Assembly: GCA_022113835.1 (NCBI GenBank) | Contig: JAILWY010000006.1 | Location: forward strand, 2,604,001 to 2,668,000 | Length of the DNA stretch: 64,000 nt | Reading direction: 5' to 3' | Source of the DNA: Atopsyche davidsoni | Taxonomy: Eukaryota > Arthropoda > Insecta > Trichoptera > Hydrobiosidae | Part shown: in pieces, positions 1 through 13,693 of the stretch | How the letters are laid out: each line of letters begins with the position of its first letter | How positions within the stretch are numbered: position 1 is the first letter of the stretch | The notes under the pieces: model-generated | What the model saw: only the letters and a program-made list of their open reading frames with translations | Told to the model about the DNA's origin: nothing | Database searches by the model: none | Program-made: the position numbers and the translations under genes

Positions 1-3000
1 CTTATTTTATAATAAACCACGAAAATCAAAAATAATCATATGCTTATTGACGTATGCGATAATGATTTCAATGTTATTGACATGTACTTGGTGGGATTCC
101 ATTTTAAATCAAATATTTTCACATGTTTCATTTTGGTTGGCTTTCACGTTGGCATTATCGAGTAAATTTAATAAATTTATGAACGATAAAATTGTATTTT
201 TATAATAAAATATTTTAATTTTGAATGCAAAAATACATTTCACATAAATACATTTCACAAAAACCAATACTTTCCTGTGAGTTCAATTATAGAATCATTT
301 ATTTGACCCTCAAAAGTCATTGGAAAAAGTTTTTTTTTTCAAATTCAGTTTTATTTTAAATGTATTTATTATTTTAAATGTTTTATTTCTCTAACTGTAT
401 TCATATTTCTGACGTAAAGTTTATGTTAAATTATCTTGAGTTATTTTAAATGCTACCGTGGATAGGTTTATTTCGTTTGGTATGTGCATGTTTTCTATAT
501 ATAATTCAACCCTATGATTATATCAACATGGAAGAAGCTAATATATCAAGTTTTTTACTTTTGAGTAATTGTCTTGGTTGCTAGATTGGACTCCGTTTCC
601 AGTGGTTTTTGATTGCTTCCCCAGACTAAAGACTATAAGAAAATGTCTGCAAGACACACGTTACAGTAAATTAGAATTAGTTAGCTAACAAGCCTGATAT
701 AATAAAAAAATCTATATTTTTTTACTTCATAAAACACAATAAAATTAACTGTAATTTTTATTTGACTACCGATTACGTTTTAACAAATATATTTAAGCTA
801 TCGTAATCTTATTAATTAAAGTGAACTCAGAATAGTTTTATATGATAATATTATTATTTAAAAAATAATTTAATAAAACTAGTTAATTTATAATTTTCTC
901 TAAATATCCACTAAACAATCAGCTGGAGTGAAGATACATATTTTAAAAATCATACGTATGTTTTCTTTGAGCCAATCTCGTTCCGGCGTCCTTGAGGTGT
1001 CATTCAAATAAAAACGGCAGTATAAAATTATCACAAAATATTCAAAGCTGTTTTAACTGTTTGAGTTATGGCTGATAATAAATGCTATCAATTACAAAAG
1101 CGGAAGACCACCTTTTGATCTGCCTCAAGGTTATTAAAAAAAGCTTTAAAGTTAAATAATATTATTACCCAAATATTTCTACCAATAAAAAATTAAAAAA
1201 TCGATAAGCAAATTTTGCTAAAAGTTATGTTTAAAATTGAAGTCTTTGTAACAAATAAATATTTTCCTAGTAATTAATTTTCTATTTTTATAAAAACGTC
1301 TTAGGTAAGTACACATGCACACAGCCGTAAAGTAAACATAATATTTTCGTGTATTTTTTAATAGACTCAGTGCAGGTTCACAAGTTTGTTTTTCTATTTT
1401 TTCACAAACAAATGGGCTGTCAAAAAAACAAAAACCTTGTAAATGTCATTAAATCGGGATTGTTACCAGCAAGGATGTCCGCCGGGTCATGTCGACCTGG
1501 TAATTCCGTGTTTATGTGGGTCACTTGAAGAGGAGTGCCAAGTTTTTTTCTTCTCGCATTGATGCTGAGCAGTTGAGAACAGCGAACAGAGAGAGATCAC
1601 TCGCATGCCTCCACGTGTAGCACCTGTGCCGACGACCTTTATCGGACACAAGAAGGAAAAAAATCTTGAATCTGCTACTAATGTGGCACTCTAACCCATA
1701 TTTACATTGTATTTACTTCTTTTACGTTTATTGTTTATCTTCAGTATTAAGTACCCTGTACAATTAATTTTTTTTATAAATAAAATAATACTACGTATCT
1801 ACAAAAATATTGATTATATTTAACCATTTAGATGATAACAAGTATTGGTTTAAATATTTAAAAAAAAAAATTAATATTGTTTGCTTGTACTCAATTTCTT
1901 TCAATGTATATTTTATCAATCGTTTAACGCTTCGTTGTTAATTCTTAAGATTTTTTATATTCAGTTACATAACACATAACTTTTATAAGTCTACTAAGTA
2001 ACTTTTATTTTTGCAGAGCAATCAAATATAAGCTTACAGCATTCAATTTTCTAATTGAAAAAGTATGTATTTAAAGGGATTATTTACCCCGTTCCCTTAA
2101 TTAAGATATTGTATTATGTAACAGGGCATCAGGAGACATTTTTGTATTTATTATGAGTTTGAGCTCGCTCGTTGCCCGCCCACTGTACATAATTTTGCTT
2201 TCATGAGCGATGAAAAGCATCTTAAGAAATTACTTGGTCTTTACAAACAGTAGGTAAAAATAAATTCGATGCGACGTCAACTCAAAAACCCATTACTGCT
2301 ATAAAAAATCCTACTGTCATAATGTGTGTTTGAGTTTCGCGAGCTAAATCTAGGCGAACGAGATTGATTTTTTCCAGATTAACCTAAACAGATTTTTTTG
2401 CCTGCATTATCTCAGGAATTAAATTAGGACTCCTCAACAATTCAATCATTTTTATTTTTGCCCTCGCTAATCGATCGTTGCTACTAATTGAAGATTTGTG
2501 TATTGAAAAAAGTTAAAAGCTTCATATTTATGGAACAGAAATAAAACAAATTTATTCAATTATAAAACAACCAATTATTTGGTCGTTGAATCGAACCAAA
2601 TTCTAGTTAGATGATCATTAATTTTTTGAATATAAAAAAAAACATGTTATGAATTGCTGCTTTTCACAAAATATTATTTTTATTTAAATAAATACAAGTT
2701 CTTTCATTGTTGCAAAAAATAATTTTAATAAATTATTAATGTTTCTTGGTTTATTCTAGTAAAAAAAATATTGCTATAAATCCAAGATAAATGAATTGAT
2801 TTATTATTATTTTAGTAATGTTCTTAAAAACAAGTTATGCAAATAATCTAATTTCAGTATTATCAAGTAAATAGTTTCTGCATTATAAACAAACAATAAT
2901 ACTTATCGAGTACAACATGAGTAAAAATAAAACTTTATTTAATTAATTAAAGCTTGTTATTAGATTGGCATTGTGAACCCTTAACTTAGCTTGGCAATTT

Positions 3001-5864
3001 AAACGACTGCCAATCAATCATCGATGTTGATGCTTGCACTGTGGGTGCAGCAGCTTATTCACTGTCAAAGTATTATATATTTTACGTGTATTTTTAAAAT
3101 TTATTCTTAAGTGCTTAAAAGTGGGCCACATAAATACACAATAACACGAAAGCACAAAGAAAAATTCAAAATTACTTCCGCAAATAAAGCTTTAAATATG
3201 ATAGCAGAATGATTTTTTAATTATAGACCCATGAGAAAATATTAATTGTGATCAACTCATTTTGCAGTATTTCAGTATATATTATATACTCAAATTGCTA
3301 AAAAGACTAGTGTTAGATCAAAGTAAGAACTATTTTTCTTTTCACAGCTTTATTTTTTTTCTTTAATAATTTTTAACTGAATATTTGTTGTTGAGAATTC
3401 TAGTTTTCTGCAGCCACAGTACAGAGAGATGATACACTTATGAACATATTCTTCTTTACGTTTCACATACCTGCTTTAAGATTTGTACGCTGGGTAATAT
3501 AACCATAAGCCCGAACAAATAAATTACCTTTGCGTTGCAATAGCGTATACAAGTTTTCATTAAACTCCACCTGCATATCCCAAACAGGTAACAAAATACC
3601 ACGCAGAGCAGCAACAGAGAATTCAAATTTCTAACTCTTGAAAGAGAGACATGGTTAGATGGCGGTTGTTTTTGAATTTGTATTTCGTATTTCATAACAT
3701 TAATGGATACTTGTGAATAAGTAATATTTCTCCCTTGGGGTGTGAATGAAACTAGATTTTCAACGGAATAATGGTTTCTCATATATGAAGATCAAAAACT
3801 AGATCTGCGATATGCATCCCCTGGATGCACCGATACAATTTAATCAAGAAAACAGAAAATGATTGTAAGCATTTTAAACAATAATTCAAGTAAAATAAAC
3901 ACCTTAAAATTACAATATACTAATATAAATCACTTAATGCGTTTTTACTTTAATAAGTGTGAATATGCTTACTATTAGTTTAAATATAATAAGCATAGTA
4001 ATATTAACCATTTCCGTGACGTTTTATTTTTAGGAGTATTTGCTGATTTCTATGAGAAGCTATTTTGTACCTGAAAACCCTGTCTTATAAAATTATGTAT
4101 ATAGTTATTACATAAAAATAACGAACATATTGGTAATCCCTCCATAATTTTACAATATAGACGTGACGTTTGATTTTCAAAACTCGTCTGTAAATATAAG
4201 TATGTACAAAATATATTAATGTATAAAGATAGGGTTTTATATACCACTAAGGTTTTGGAAAAGAAAGACAGAACAAATAGTGAAATGATTTATTTTAAAA
4301 CATGAATTTATATTTAAAAATACATGAGTTGTTTAAATAGAAAACCAACTTTTTGTGCGTGTGAATGAAGGGCGCTCTAAATTTTGATTAAATAAAAAGT
4401 CACAATTTTCTCGGACTCGAGTTTACTTTTAATGCTGTTTCAAGGAAGACAGCTGTGATATTCTGCCTTCGTTTACTGGCGTGAGTTTCAAATCAACGGT
4501 TATGATATAAAACGATTTAATTCTTTTGAAATAAAATCCCACGTCATATCAACTTTGATTTATTTTATTGAAAAAAGGGCCAACCTACTGATTTTCTAAT
4601 AAAAAATTAAGTATTTCTTGGCACTCTTCCATTACTTAGTTTTTATAACAAACTGCTTGAGAGAGAAACACGAATGATACTATTAAAATATAATTTATAG
4701 ATTTTCACAATAGAGTTTTATGTAATATTTATTTAATCTCTATAAATAATTTAGTCGTTTCATTTATACATTGTTACAAGTGTTTACAAAATTTGTTGGC
4801 ATCGTCCTTCATTGAGACACAATGTGATGTAAGATACTTACTTTACAAATCTATAAATAGTCTAGGTTTTTTCATAAGTTATAGTATAAGCACATAACTC
4901 ACTCTATCCCATTAATTAAAAATTCAATACATCTGCATTTTTATACATGAATCGTTTATGGTTTAAAATGATTACTACCATTAATTAATTAGCATAAATA
5001 CTTAATGTAGTCAGTTGTCGTCACTTAGAATTTTTTTTTAATATTTGCGATCTTGAGAGAAAATTTTATTTTCTATAAAGTCAATAATCCCTGAAAATTA
5101 TCTTATAATTCTCAAAAATTAGTGGTTAAATACTCGTTTAAATCTTAAATTTAATTTATCGGTTCAATTATAGCACCATGGCAGTCGAAAGTAATGAGAT
5201 ATCTGAAAATATATTTAAGAATTTTCTTGATTTTTTCTTTGTGCAGCTTTTAAAGTTATTATCAAGTAACTGCGGTGTTAATTAAATATAAAATATAATA
5301 TAATTATTAATTCAAAAAGTATTTTGCATGAAAATATCTGTTAAAAAACCTTTAATAATATACTTGCAAATATTATTTGCATCGTTCTCTTAACTTATTC
5401 ATTTCCTGTAAATGTCGCGGTGTATTTTTAACCGTTGACTTATAAATATAAACATTTCGTAGTGTTATTCATCATATATGTCATATGTCATTCTCAGTGA
5501 GCATGAAAAATGTATGTTAATACCATGCTCGAGAGCTTCTTTTTCTGGAAAAAAGTGTAAAATTGAGCTTCTGCATTTTTGAGTATTTATCTCTCTAACA
5601 CAATTATCAGATACTTGTTAATAATAACATTTAAATAGCACACTAAGAGTTTTATATGTTTTCAAAAATATAAACATATATTGCGAATGTTTAAAAAGTC
5701 TACTTATTATAAAATATAAAAAAAATATCAAATAAACATGTACTTATTTTTTGCAATCTTACAATTAAACGTATAGTTATTATAACTAATTGAATATATT
5801 TACATGAAATTTTACATTTCTCGTTAAATAAACAAATATTAAAATAACTAATTTAAACAGTTTG
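1..5864. other. Gene-poor stretch, no supported gene
   Basis: AT-rich sequence full of short homopolymers and stop codons in all frames. No coding region with recognisable protein similarity or convincing splice sites was seen; the longest open stretch (3456-3782, minus) has a low-complexity hydrophobic translation that I do not believe. A slightly GC-richer patch at about 1460-1640 has no identifiable content. A scrap of the MITE family found complete near 10 kb lies at about 88-170. Confidence 0.6.
88..170 (+). repeat. Degenerate fragment of the 10-kb MITE family
   Basis: This piece carries the text CTTGGTGGGATTCCATTTTA followed by a GGTTGGC...TTTCACGTTGGCATTATC block. Both parts recur in the terminal regions of the element at about 10 kb and, less completely, near 43.96 kb. 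It appears to be an internally deleted or heavily decayed copy. No clean inverted-repeat pair or target duplication can be drawn here. Confidence 0.45.
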
Positions 5865-6105
5865 TATAAGTATAGTTTTAAAGGATATACTTTATTTTAT
5901 TTATTTACAAGTTTAAAAAAAATTGTTTCGTGAGTATTTAATATACCCACTCCAGTTTCAAGCCCTGATCATTAACAGATTCTATTATAAGTATAGTTTT
6001 AAAAGATATACTTAATTTTATTTATTTACAAGTTTAAAAATAATTGTTTCGTGAGTATTTAATATACCCACTGCAGTTTCAAGCCCTGATTATTAACAGA
6101 TTCTT
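5865..6105 (+). repeat. Tandem duplication, 121-bp unit, two copies
   Basis: Copy 1 starts at 5865 and copy 2 at 5986 with the same opening TATAAGTATAGTTTTAAA. The two copies differ by only a handful of substitutions and one-base indels (GGATATAC/AGATATAC, CTCCAG/CTGCAG, GATC/GATT). There is no open reading frame through it. Low divergence points to a fairly recent duplication. Confidence 0.9.
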
Positions 6106-9100
6106 TTAAAATTTATATAACATGCTTATATATTTTATATCGAACTTATATTTTGACTTGGCATCAAAAATCGGATACGCAGAAAAACAGTGCAGAATTG
6201 TTTGAAATTAGTATATATATATATCATAATTAAATTTACTTTAAATATATATTAAATTTTTTTTTTGTGTCAATAGGCTATGATAGCAGATTACAAAGTC
6301 CTTTGCAATCTTTGAAGCTTCTCGAAAGGCGAGTTGCCATGAGGTACCAACAAACCTAATAATCTCGTCGAATTGACAAGACACATCTAGAACTTGACGA
6401 GCATCAGCTGGAAACATACGAAGTAGTAACCAGTGCTTAAGGTGGAACAAAAATAAGCTTCGATCATATCTACCTATGTAAAATTATGTTTCGCATCTGT
6501 TGCTGTAAATCGATCATCATTTACATTTATTATTTAGAGCGGCGTTCAATTTACGATATGTTAAATGTATGGAAATATATAACTCCCCCTCATTTTGCAC
6601 TTAAAAAACCCACCTGCTTCGTATAACGTAATAATAAACATATTCTAAAAATCTCAAGGATTATTTTTTTGCTGTATGTAAACAAATAATCTTTTATGTT
6701 GTTTTGCATTGTCTCAATACCTTTTTACAGGGAACGAATATTTATTTTCATAAATATTTTATTCGAGTGTTTAAAAATAAAATACTCACTAAAATATTCA
6801 GTGATTCATATTGTTGACAAAATTTTTATTTTGTCATGAATTCATATTTTATGAAAAGGCAACAGTTAAAGATGGCTCTTTAATCATGCCGGAGAGAAAT
6901 ATTATGGATAAGCACTGCTTATGCATATTTTTTTCTCCAGCATGGTTTTCAAGGACACAAAACTCTTTTAAACAGCTTTTTTAGCTCTGAACTATTTAAA
7001 ATTCGATAGTACATTTAGACAATACATTGAAAACTTCTTCAAATATGTAAATTAAAATTTTCAAAAAAACACAAGTTTTAAGCTATACATTTATTCAATT
7101 TTGTTCTTAGTGAATAATTAAAAAAAAAAAAAAATTTAAGTAGCAAACAAATTTGCTACGCGAATAACGATGTAATGAAATTACAGCCTGTTTTATTTTT
7201 TTGTAATTTTAGCGTCAATCAACTTTTATTTAGATAGATGTGGCTAAGTTAAATATTATTTATGAAATTTTATACGACTGACGAGATTAGTATTATAATT
7301 ATTGACCAAATATTAAGGTTTATACCCAATATAAGGATAGTCAGTTACTCATCATACGACCAGTAAAACCCTTAAAAAGTTTTCCAAATACTAGTTGAAA
7401 AACGTTGTAAAACAAATAAAGTTGGTTTGATTTTTTGCAATGCTTATTAGACTTCATATCTATTAACTATTAAAAATTTTAACCGCAATAGACGGAAAAT
7501 TGAGAATTCTCTTCGTCGTTTTCCATAAAATAAATACCATAAAATTATTTTAATGGTTTTTTGATTTTTTAGTGGTTTTGATTATCGTTTATCTCAAATG
7601 TTGAGAGCATGCAATTTCTCTGATATATTTTTTCTTGGGGTATACAAGTAGACTGTACGTACAGCTTGGCGTGGTGGTGCGGGTGAGATGTCAAGTTATC
7701 CATCAAGTCCTGGCGCTAGTCTTAATGAGCAAGAAAAAAGCGTGCCGAACCGATTCATGTGACCCATATAGCAGCTGCCCACCTCCCGCTAATACATCTT
7801 GGTCTATTTTCTTCCAAACAACATCGAAAAAAGTCTTTCATATTTAATAATAGCGAATCACAAAAAAAGATGCTAAACAACCTAAGGATACTCACTGCCT
7901 GTGCTTTTCTATTAAGACTCGGGGTACGTCTAATATAAATCATATCAATAAAATAAAATATCTGTTACGTCTAAAAAATGAAAATTATTTTACATTTAAT
8001 ATGATCTTAATTAAACATTGTTCATAAAAACTGAGTGATTGTTTTATTCTTTATTTTTTTAAACTTCAGAGATTGTTCTTTGTGAAATCATTAAATACGT
8101 CATATAAATCAGTTGACTATAATCAAAACAACAGAATTTCGCTTCTTTTTTTTTTTTTGAGAAAAAAAACATGAACGTATCAAATGTATTTTAGATAATG
8201 TTTAGAAGATTTCAATAAAGATTGCATCTACTATAAATATGGTCATTTTAAAGCATCGTGACTACTAACGTTTTTTGTCATTATAGGTATGATGTCTCTT
8301 TATGAATAGGATAGTTGCATTTAAATTTATTAGATTGATAAAATTGCGTTATTGAGAAATAAATATTATCAAATTTACTGACTTAACAAAATAACTTTTT
8401 AGCATGAATGAAAATTAATGTTATTACTTAATGATTGCATTTTTTTTCGAATATGAATACTCAGCCTGTTTTTGCTATAAGTATATTATTGTTGTGAAAT
8501 TATAATTCGTTTGCTATATTATATATAAATCATTGTACTGTTTAATGGAAAATAAAAATTAAATACGGATTTTTTGCGCCTGGAAACAGGCAAAAGTACA
8601 AACTTTTGTATAATAAATACTGTTGGACAATTGCTACAGATGTCTCCGTGTGTTTGTTTTCTCACGAAGATAAATCTTTTGCAGTATTCCTAAATAACGT
8701 GCTTATTTCCCATATCAAATATCCCCATTATTTAAAACAATAGATTCTTTGCCATTCTCGAAATATCTTTCGAGGTGTTGGATCATAATACATCAACAAA
8801 TATATATATTTATTCATTCTTAAATATATTTACTTCTGTTTTTTTTATACATCTGCTTAATTTGTATTGTTTCTTTTATTGATAAAACCGAGCAACTTAC
8901 GTGTATTTTATAAATACTATTATTTACTAAAAAATGTTGACAACTCTCTTCTAATATATTTTCTGTAATGTACAGTTTATATTAATGAGGAATAATAAAA
9001 TTGGTGATTTGGTTTATAAAAATAACAATGTTTTAGTTAAAAAACACACAAGTAAATATACATCTTTATTTTAAAAATCACTCAAAAAATTGATGCTGCA

Positions 9101-10003
9101 TATGAAAGTTTTCCGATTTTCCTGTATTTTCCTGTATCCAGGTGCATCAGCTTCTTAATGCAATAAACTGCATGTATTATCGCCTCAGCATCAGTGGCTT
9201 CATGCAACGTATAAATTTACCCCACCACAATATGAGTCTGATATTACCAGAGGTTTTCAGCCACAGACTTGCGGAGATATTTTTCATGATATTCGCCTTC
9301 ATGTAACTATTCTATAATCTTATATAATTCAGTATCATGGTGATATTTTATAAACACTTCATTTTGACATATAAATGTTACGTGTAAATAGTTATTGTTT
9401 AAACAATATTTAAATAACCAGCATACTAAAAATCAATAAATTAAATGCATGTAGCCGATGTGAAAAAATGCTAAAATATATAAAAATCACTTTTTCGGCT
9501 AACATTTTTTTTCCTCTCATTTATTATATACCAGTATATTTATTTTATAAAATAATTTTCATAATATTTGTGACTCCTTTAATTTGAAATTTCGCTTACG
9601 TTTAGTTAAGCCGGTTTGAAGTCATATGAACCTCCATTCTTATAGCTTGCTCCTCTGGTGGAAGAATCATCAGCTTCTCCCGGAACATCATGACACGTCC
9701 ATTATTTTACGAAAAGATTATTTTGTTTATTTTTCAAGCTTATCTAAATAGTCTGCTGAATTGCTTACCAGCGAGGCCAAAAATACCCCAATTTATATAC
9801 ATTTTAATAAAAACCAAACATGCTTATATAAACACTTACTACATATTTTAAATCGTCATTCAACATGAGTTTAAAAATAAATTGATTTTTATAAAATTTA
9901 AATCAAGTTTGTACGAAATTACTGCTGTATTATTTTGCTTGAAATAATTCAAGTAATTCAATATTTTTGACATTTTTTATTTTTTCTTGGTGGAATTCCA
10001 TTT
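6106..10003. other. Gene-poor stretch, no supported gene
   Basis: AT-rich DNA without a believable coding region. The 69-codon minus-strand open stretch at 6241-6450 has mixed composition but no similarity I recognise and no flanking splice pair. A repeat shared with about 22 kb lies at 7667-7726. Otherwise only poly-A/T runs and short palindromes were seen. Confidence 0.55.
7667..7726 (+). repeat. Dispersed repeat fragment shared with 22.04 kb
   Basis: The words GGCGTGGTGGT, a CGGG...TGA spacer and ATCCATCAAGTCC occur here in the same order and nearly the same spacing as at 22038-22092. The shared block is GC-richer than its surroundings. It is too short to classify; a SINE or a decayed transposon fragment are both possible. 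Confidence 0.5.
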
Positions 10004-10352
10004 TAAATTTTTGAATAAAATACTTGAGTGATTTTCGTTTTTATTATTGACCGATTTCGCCAACCTTTCACCAATAACCCCATTAATATAAAAACATTTG
10101 TTCACAAAAATTTGCAATTATATAGAATCCTCCACTTGTCAGGTACATTAAAATCACATTAGGCCTTACCACCTGACAATCATTCTCTCTTTTTCCAACA
10201 ACCTCTCCATCTAACAATTGTTTACCTAATTGCTTATTATTATATAAAATCTCACTCTGTTTGATAATGCCAACGTGAAAGGTTGGCGAAACCGGTCACT
10301 AATAAAAACGAAAACGTGGAAAATCACTCAAGTATTTTATTCAAAAATATTG
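10004..10352. mobile_element. MITE with about 70-bp inverted terminal repeats
   Basis: The left arm (about 10004-10074) and the reverse complement of the right arm (about 10273-10352) share TTTTGAATAAAATACTTGAG, then GATTTTC, then TTTTTATTA, GACCG and TTTCGCCAACCTTTCAC, with a six-base indel. The interior has no coding capacity. Length about 350 bp and long imperfect inverted repeats are typical of a non-autonomous DNA transposon. The exact ends and target-site duplication are not clear. Related pieces lie at about 88-170 and 43955-44035. Confidence 0.75.
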
Positions 10353-13300
10353 AAATAATTTACTCAAATGGACTATACTCCCAAATCTTTCCTTCTTTTT
10401 TCCTGTTTGTAAAATGCAACTCGTTTTTATTATAACAAAACTATAGCATTGCCCATGAGCTAGAGGGGAGGTGAAGCAGTCCCGGTTTTCCGGATGCTGC
10501 ACCCCGCAGAGAGTCACGGGACCATTCCTGGCGATATTTCTGCATTTTCTTTGTACCGTGGCGGGGAAATCTTTCAGTGGCATTATCGCGCCGTGAAAAA
10601 CAACAATTTTACGACTACACTTGTTTACGATGGGCGTAAATTAACATTTTTAACGTAGCTTTGTTCGAGCGAACTTCATTACGCTGTGCGATAACTTACA
10701 GAACCAGATGCTGAGGTCTAATCTAATTTCGAAAATAAAATGTGAAATCATTGCGCATTTTACGTTGTTTGCAGAATACTCCCTTTTAGCAATACTGATG
10801 AGTTTTGTTTGTTCCCGTGTAATGTAAATTTAAAAAATAAAGCTTCCCTCTATTAACATTTGAAAAAACTCTTTACCATAGTACACAATTTTTGTGCTTT
10901 GAATCACTATTTAAGTAAAAATTTTCTAATATTTATGTATCACTAATTTATATAAAATTTGTTTTAGTAAAAACAAGGCATCGCTGTGTATTTTTTTATT
11001 ATTATTTTATTCGTGTACCAACAATAAAAATAAATAATTTTAAGTAGAGTCATATATTCTGCGTACTCAGAATCAATTGAGAAAGCAGCTGCAATGTAGT
11101 ATATGAAAATGCACTGCTTTTTATAGTATATTAAAATGCACTGCTATTTTATTTATAGCTATTATGGTAGGATTTTATCAGTGAATATCTTAGAGAACAC
11201 CGTGTAAATCGATGAACGATGAAATCCTTAATAAAAGCGACATTTTTTCCTGGATTAGAATTCGTTATTCTTTAAATGGAAAGTCCACACTATTTTGAAG
11301 TAATTAAAGAAATCAAGTTATCTAGAACTTAAAAATTTGCCAATATTAAAAAAATATATAAATTATTCACCAACGTGTTATGATCGGCTAACATGCCTGC
11401 TAGCCACTGTACCATTTTGCGGTTTTGAACTGTTTCGTGTTATTTGAAAGTTAAATAGTTATGTTTAAGGTTGCTTCATATATTAAAGTTCCTATTGGCA
11501 GAATTAAAATGATGTATTAGAATATTTTTTTACCCAGCCATTTTTATTTTGTTTTTAAACTTCGTGGATGACGGAATATATAAAAGGTACGCTTCTTAGC
11601 ATTTTATGTACGTGCTAGTAATCTTATACAAAATATAACTGTATGGTCATTTTCCCCAATTAAAAAAGACTCGATCGCAAAATTAATTGTCTGTTATTAA
11701 AAATTAATAAGCGAGAGTAACTTGAGTAAAGCTGGTGTAGTTGGGTCGAGCAATGGCGGGCCGCAGTACTTTGGGAGCTAAAAGATGTGCTAGACTTGTT
11801 CAGATTAAATTTCCTAAAAATAAACTCACTCAGAGTCGTTATGACGTATAAATAAAAGGAATATAAGCTATAAAGCACTTGGTCTCTTAAGAAAATAACA
11901 CGTTTATTTAGTAACTGCACCTCACACATATTATTGGTACATAACAGTTAGCATTCGTATTTTTATTAAAATGCTGACAATGATCAGAATTTTAATAAAT
12001 TTAATAAATATTTATACAATAAAACAGTACATATAACTTCGTCGTGATCTCATATTAATAGAATTTTTACTTTGAGTATGTTTAAGCTTTGTTTGAGCTT
12101 TTCTTAATTTATATTAATAACATTGTATACGTAAGCATTATTTAATTTAAAAAAAAAACTATATAGATAGTTTAAAATTATGTTTCTCATATTAAAAATA
12201 ATAGTTAAAAATAACATCTGCAAATATTAATTCAAATATGATTTCTACAATTAATTAAGTTTAGGTTTGCACACTCACAATAATTAAAACATTTCATTAT
12301 TTTTACATATCATGACTAGATATTCACATCCGAAAACAACAGATTAAAGTATCAGAGAAATCTGTTATTTATATTAAGAGTAGACTCATTTACTTTACAA
12401 CACTGAACTCCTAGTATTTTATAATTATTTGCAAGTATACAGAAAATAACAATCTACTATTTCAAAGCGCACCCAAATTAAAACATTCCGCGATCTTCCC
12501 TACAATAAAGCTAAAAAAATATATTAAAAAGATAGAACATTCATTTTATAATGAATGTATTTATTATTTTACAAAACAAGTTTTAATATTTATTTCATGT
12601 ATCAATTGTCACATCAAAATCGACCATAATTAAAAAAATAGATAAGTATTTGGCAAAGTTAATTACACTAATTTTTTGCCGGTATTTTGCCAAAACAACT
12701 CCAGTTATGAGAAACGGATTTTAAGTATTCCTAGTTCCCAGTTTGTTTCAATTTGATTTTAAATTATCGGATCTAACTTCAATTTTTTTCCTGAACTTTT
12801 GTATTTAAAAGAGTGCTTTGTCGAAACACGAATGCTTAATTTTTTAATCGTTTTAACGAATACTTTTATAGGGCGTGGAGAAAAACCACAATAAAAACTA
12901 TTTGATCACCATTTTTTTATGTATGAAAAGTTCATCGTGTCATTTTTCCCTTGACATTTTAATTGAATTTAATCTGTAGATTCATACAATTAACAGACTT
13001 CAAAGAAAAAAATTCTAAACACTTTTGCACACGTACAAGTAATAATGCAATGAATTTTTATTTAGAGTGTATCTATAGGTATAATATTAAATATCAATTA
13101 AGCCTTTGGTTCAATATGACTATTACAATTTTAAACACGTTTTTTTTATCTACATACTCAAATATTTTTTTTACACATTCATATTTATTTATCTAGTAAT
13201 ATTATAATATAAACACAAAGTATGCATACTATCAAATAAAAAGATTGACTTTTATTTAAAATAATATATCATATTTTATAAAACTCCGCTAACTGAACGA

Positions 13301-13440
13301 GCTTTTTCTTTTTGATGAAACCTAATTATTTTGACTGTTGAGAAAAGAGTGGTATTTTTTTTTTGGAATCCAGCCTAAATTATCTTCTTAAATAGATAAA
13401 TACATTCTCTACAGAAATTTTTTTGTATGCGTGTCATTTT
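10353..13440. other. Gene-poor stretch downstream of the proline-rich gene
   Basis: No coding region is supported. A GC-richer patch at 10440-10720 and small open stretches (11660-11929 minus, 12963-13196 plus) have low-complexity translations. A perfect 9-bp stem with a 4-base loop lies at 12537-12558 and may be chance in such AT-rich sequence. Confidence 0.5.
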
Positions 13441-13451
13441 ATCGAGGGTTT

Positions 13452-13457
13452 TTTATT
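13452..13457 (-). terminator. Candidate poly(A) signal AATAAA of the proline-rich gene
   Basis: Read on the minus strand the hexamer AATAAA occurs about 98 nt beyond the stop codon at 13555. It is the first canonical signal after the stop. Others follow (for example near 13251), so the real 3' end may vary. Confidence 0.5.
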
Positions 13458-13554
13458 GAACAAGAATAACAAAATAGAAATCATTAATTTACACTGATTA
13501 TCAAGTGATTATTTGCGAAAGTTAAAGATAATCTTAGGTAACATATATATATTT

Positions 13555-13693
13555 TTATAAATCAGAGAACCCATGGTTCTGCTCCATGTCCTGGATATCA
13601 TCGGACTCGTCGGTTCCCGTGATGGTCTGCAAGACTCTGAAAGCTCTGGACTGCCTCGGCGGACCATCGAAGTTGATTTTGTGGACGATGACC
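13555..13693 (-). CDS. Proline-rich protein, terminal coding exon
   Basis: On the minus strand a TTTTTCAG acceptor ends at 13694. The exon begins with one base that completes a split AGG (Arg) codon and then encodes 45 residues to a TAA at 13557-13555. It starts VIVHKINFDGPPRQSRAF and ends HGFSDL. The phase matches the donor at 15400 exactly, which supports the join. The motif QSRAFRVLQ followed by ITGTD resembles, from memory, a short conserved motif downstream of the PDZ domain in ALP/Enigma family proteins such as PDLIM5. The tail is acidic (DESDDIQDME). It could also be spliced alternatively with the exon candidate at 14567. Confidence 0.8.

Noticed and set aside
8578..8591. Hairpin GCCTG-GAAA-CAGGC with a GNRA-type loop
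   Set aside because: A 5-bp stem is expected by chance in 64 kb and nothing around it supports an RNA gene.
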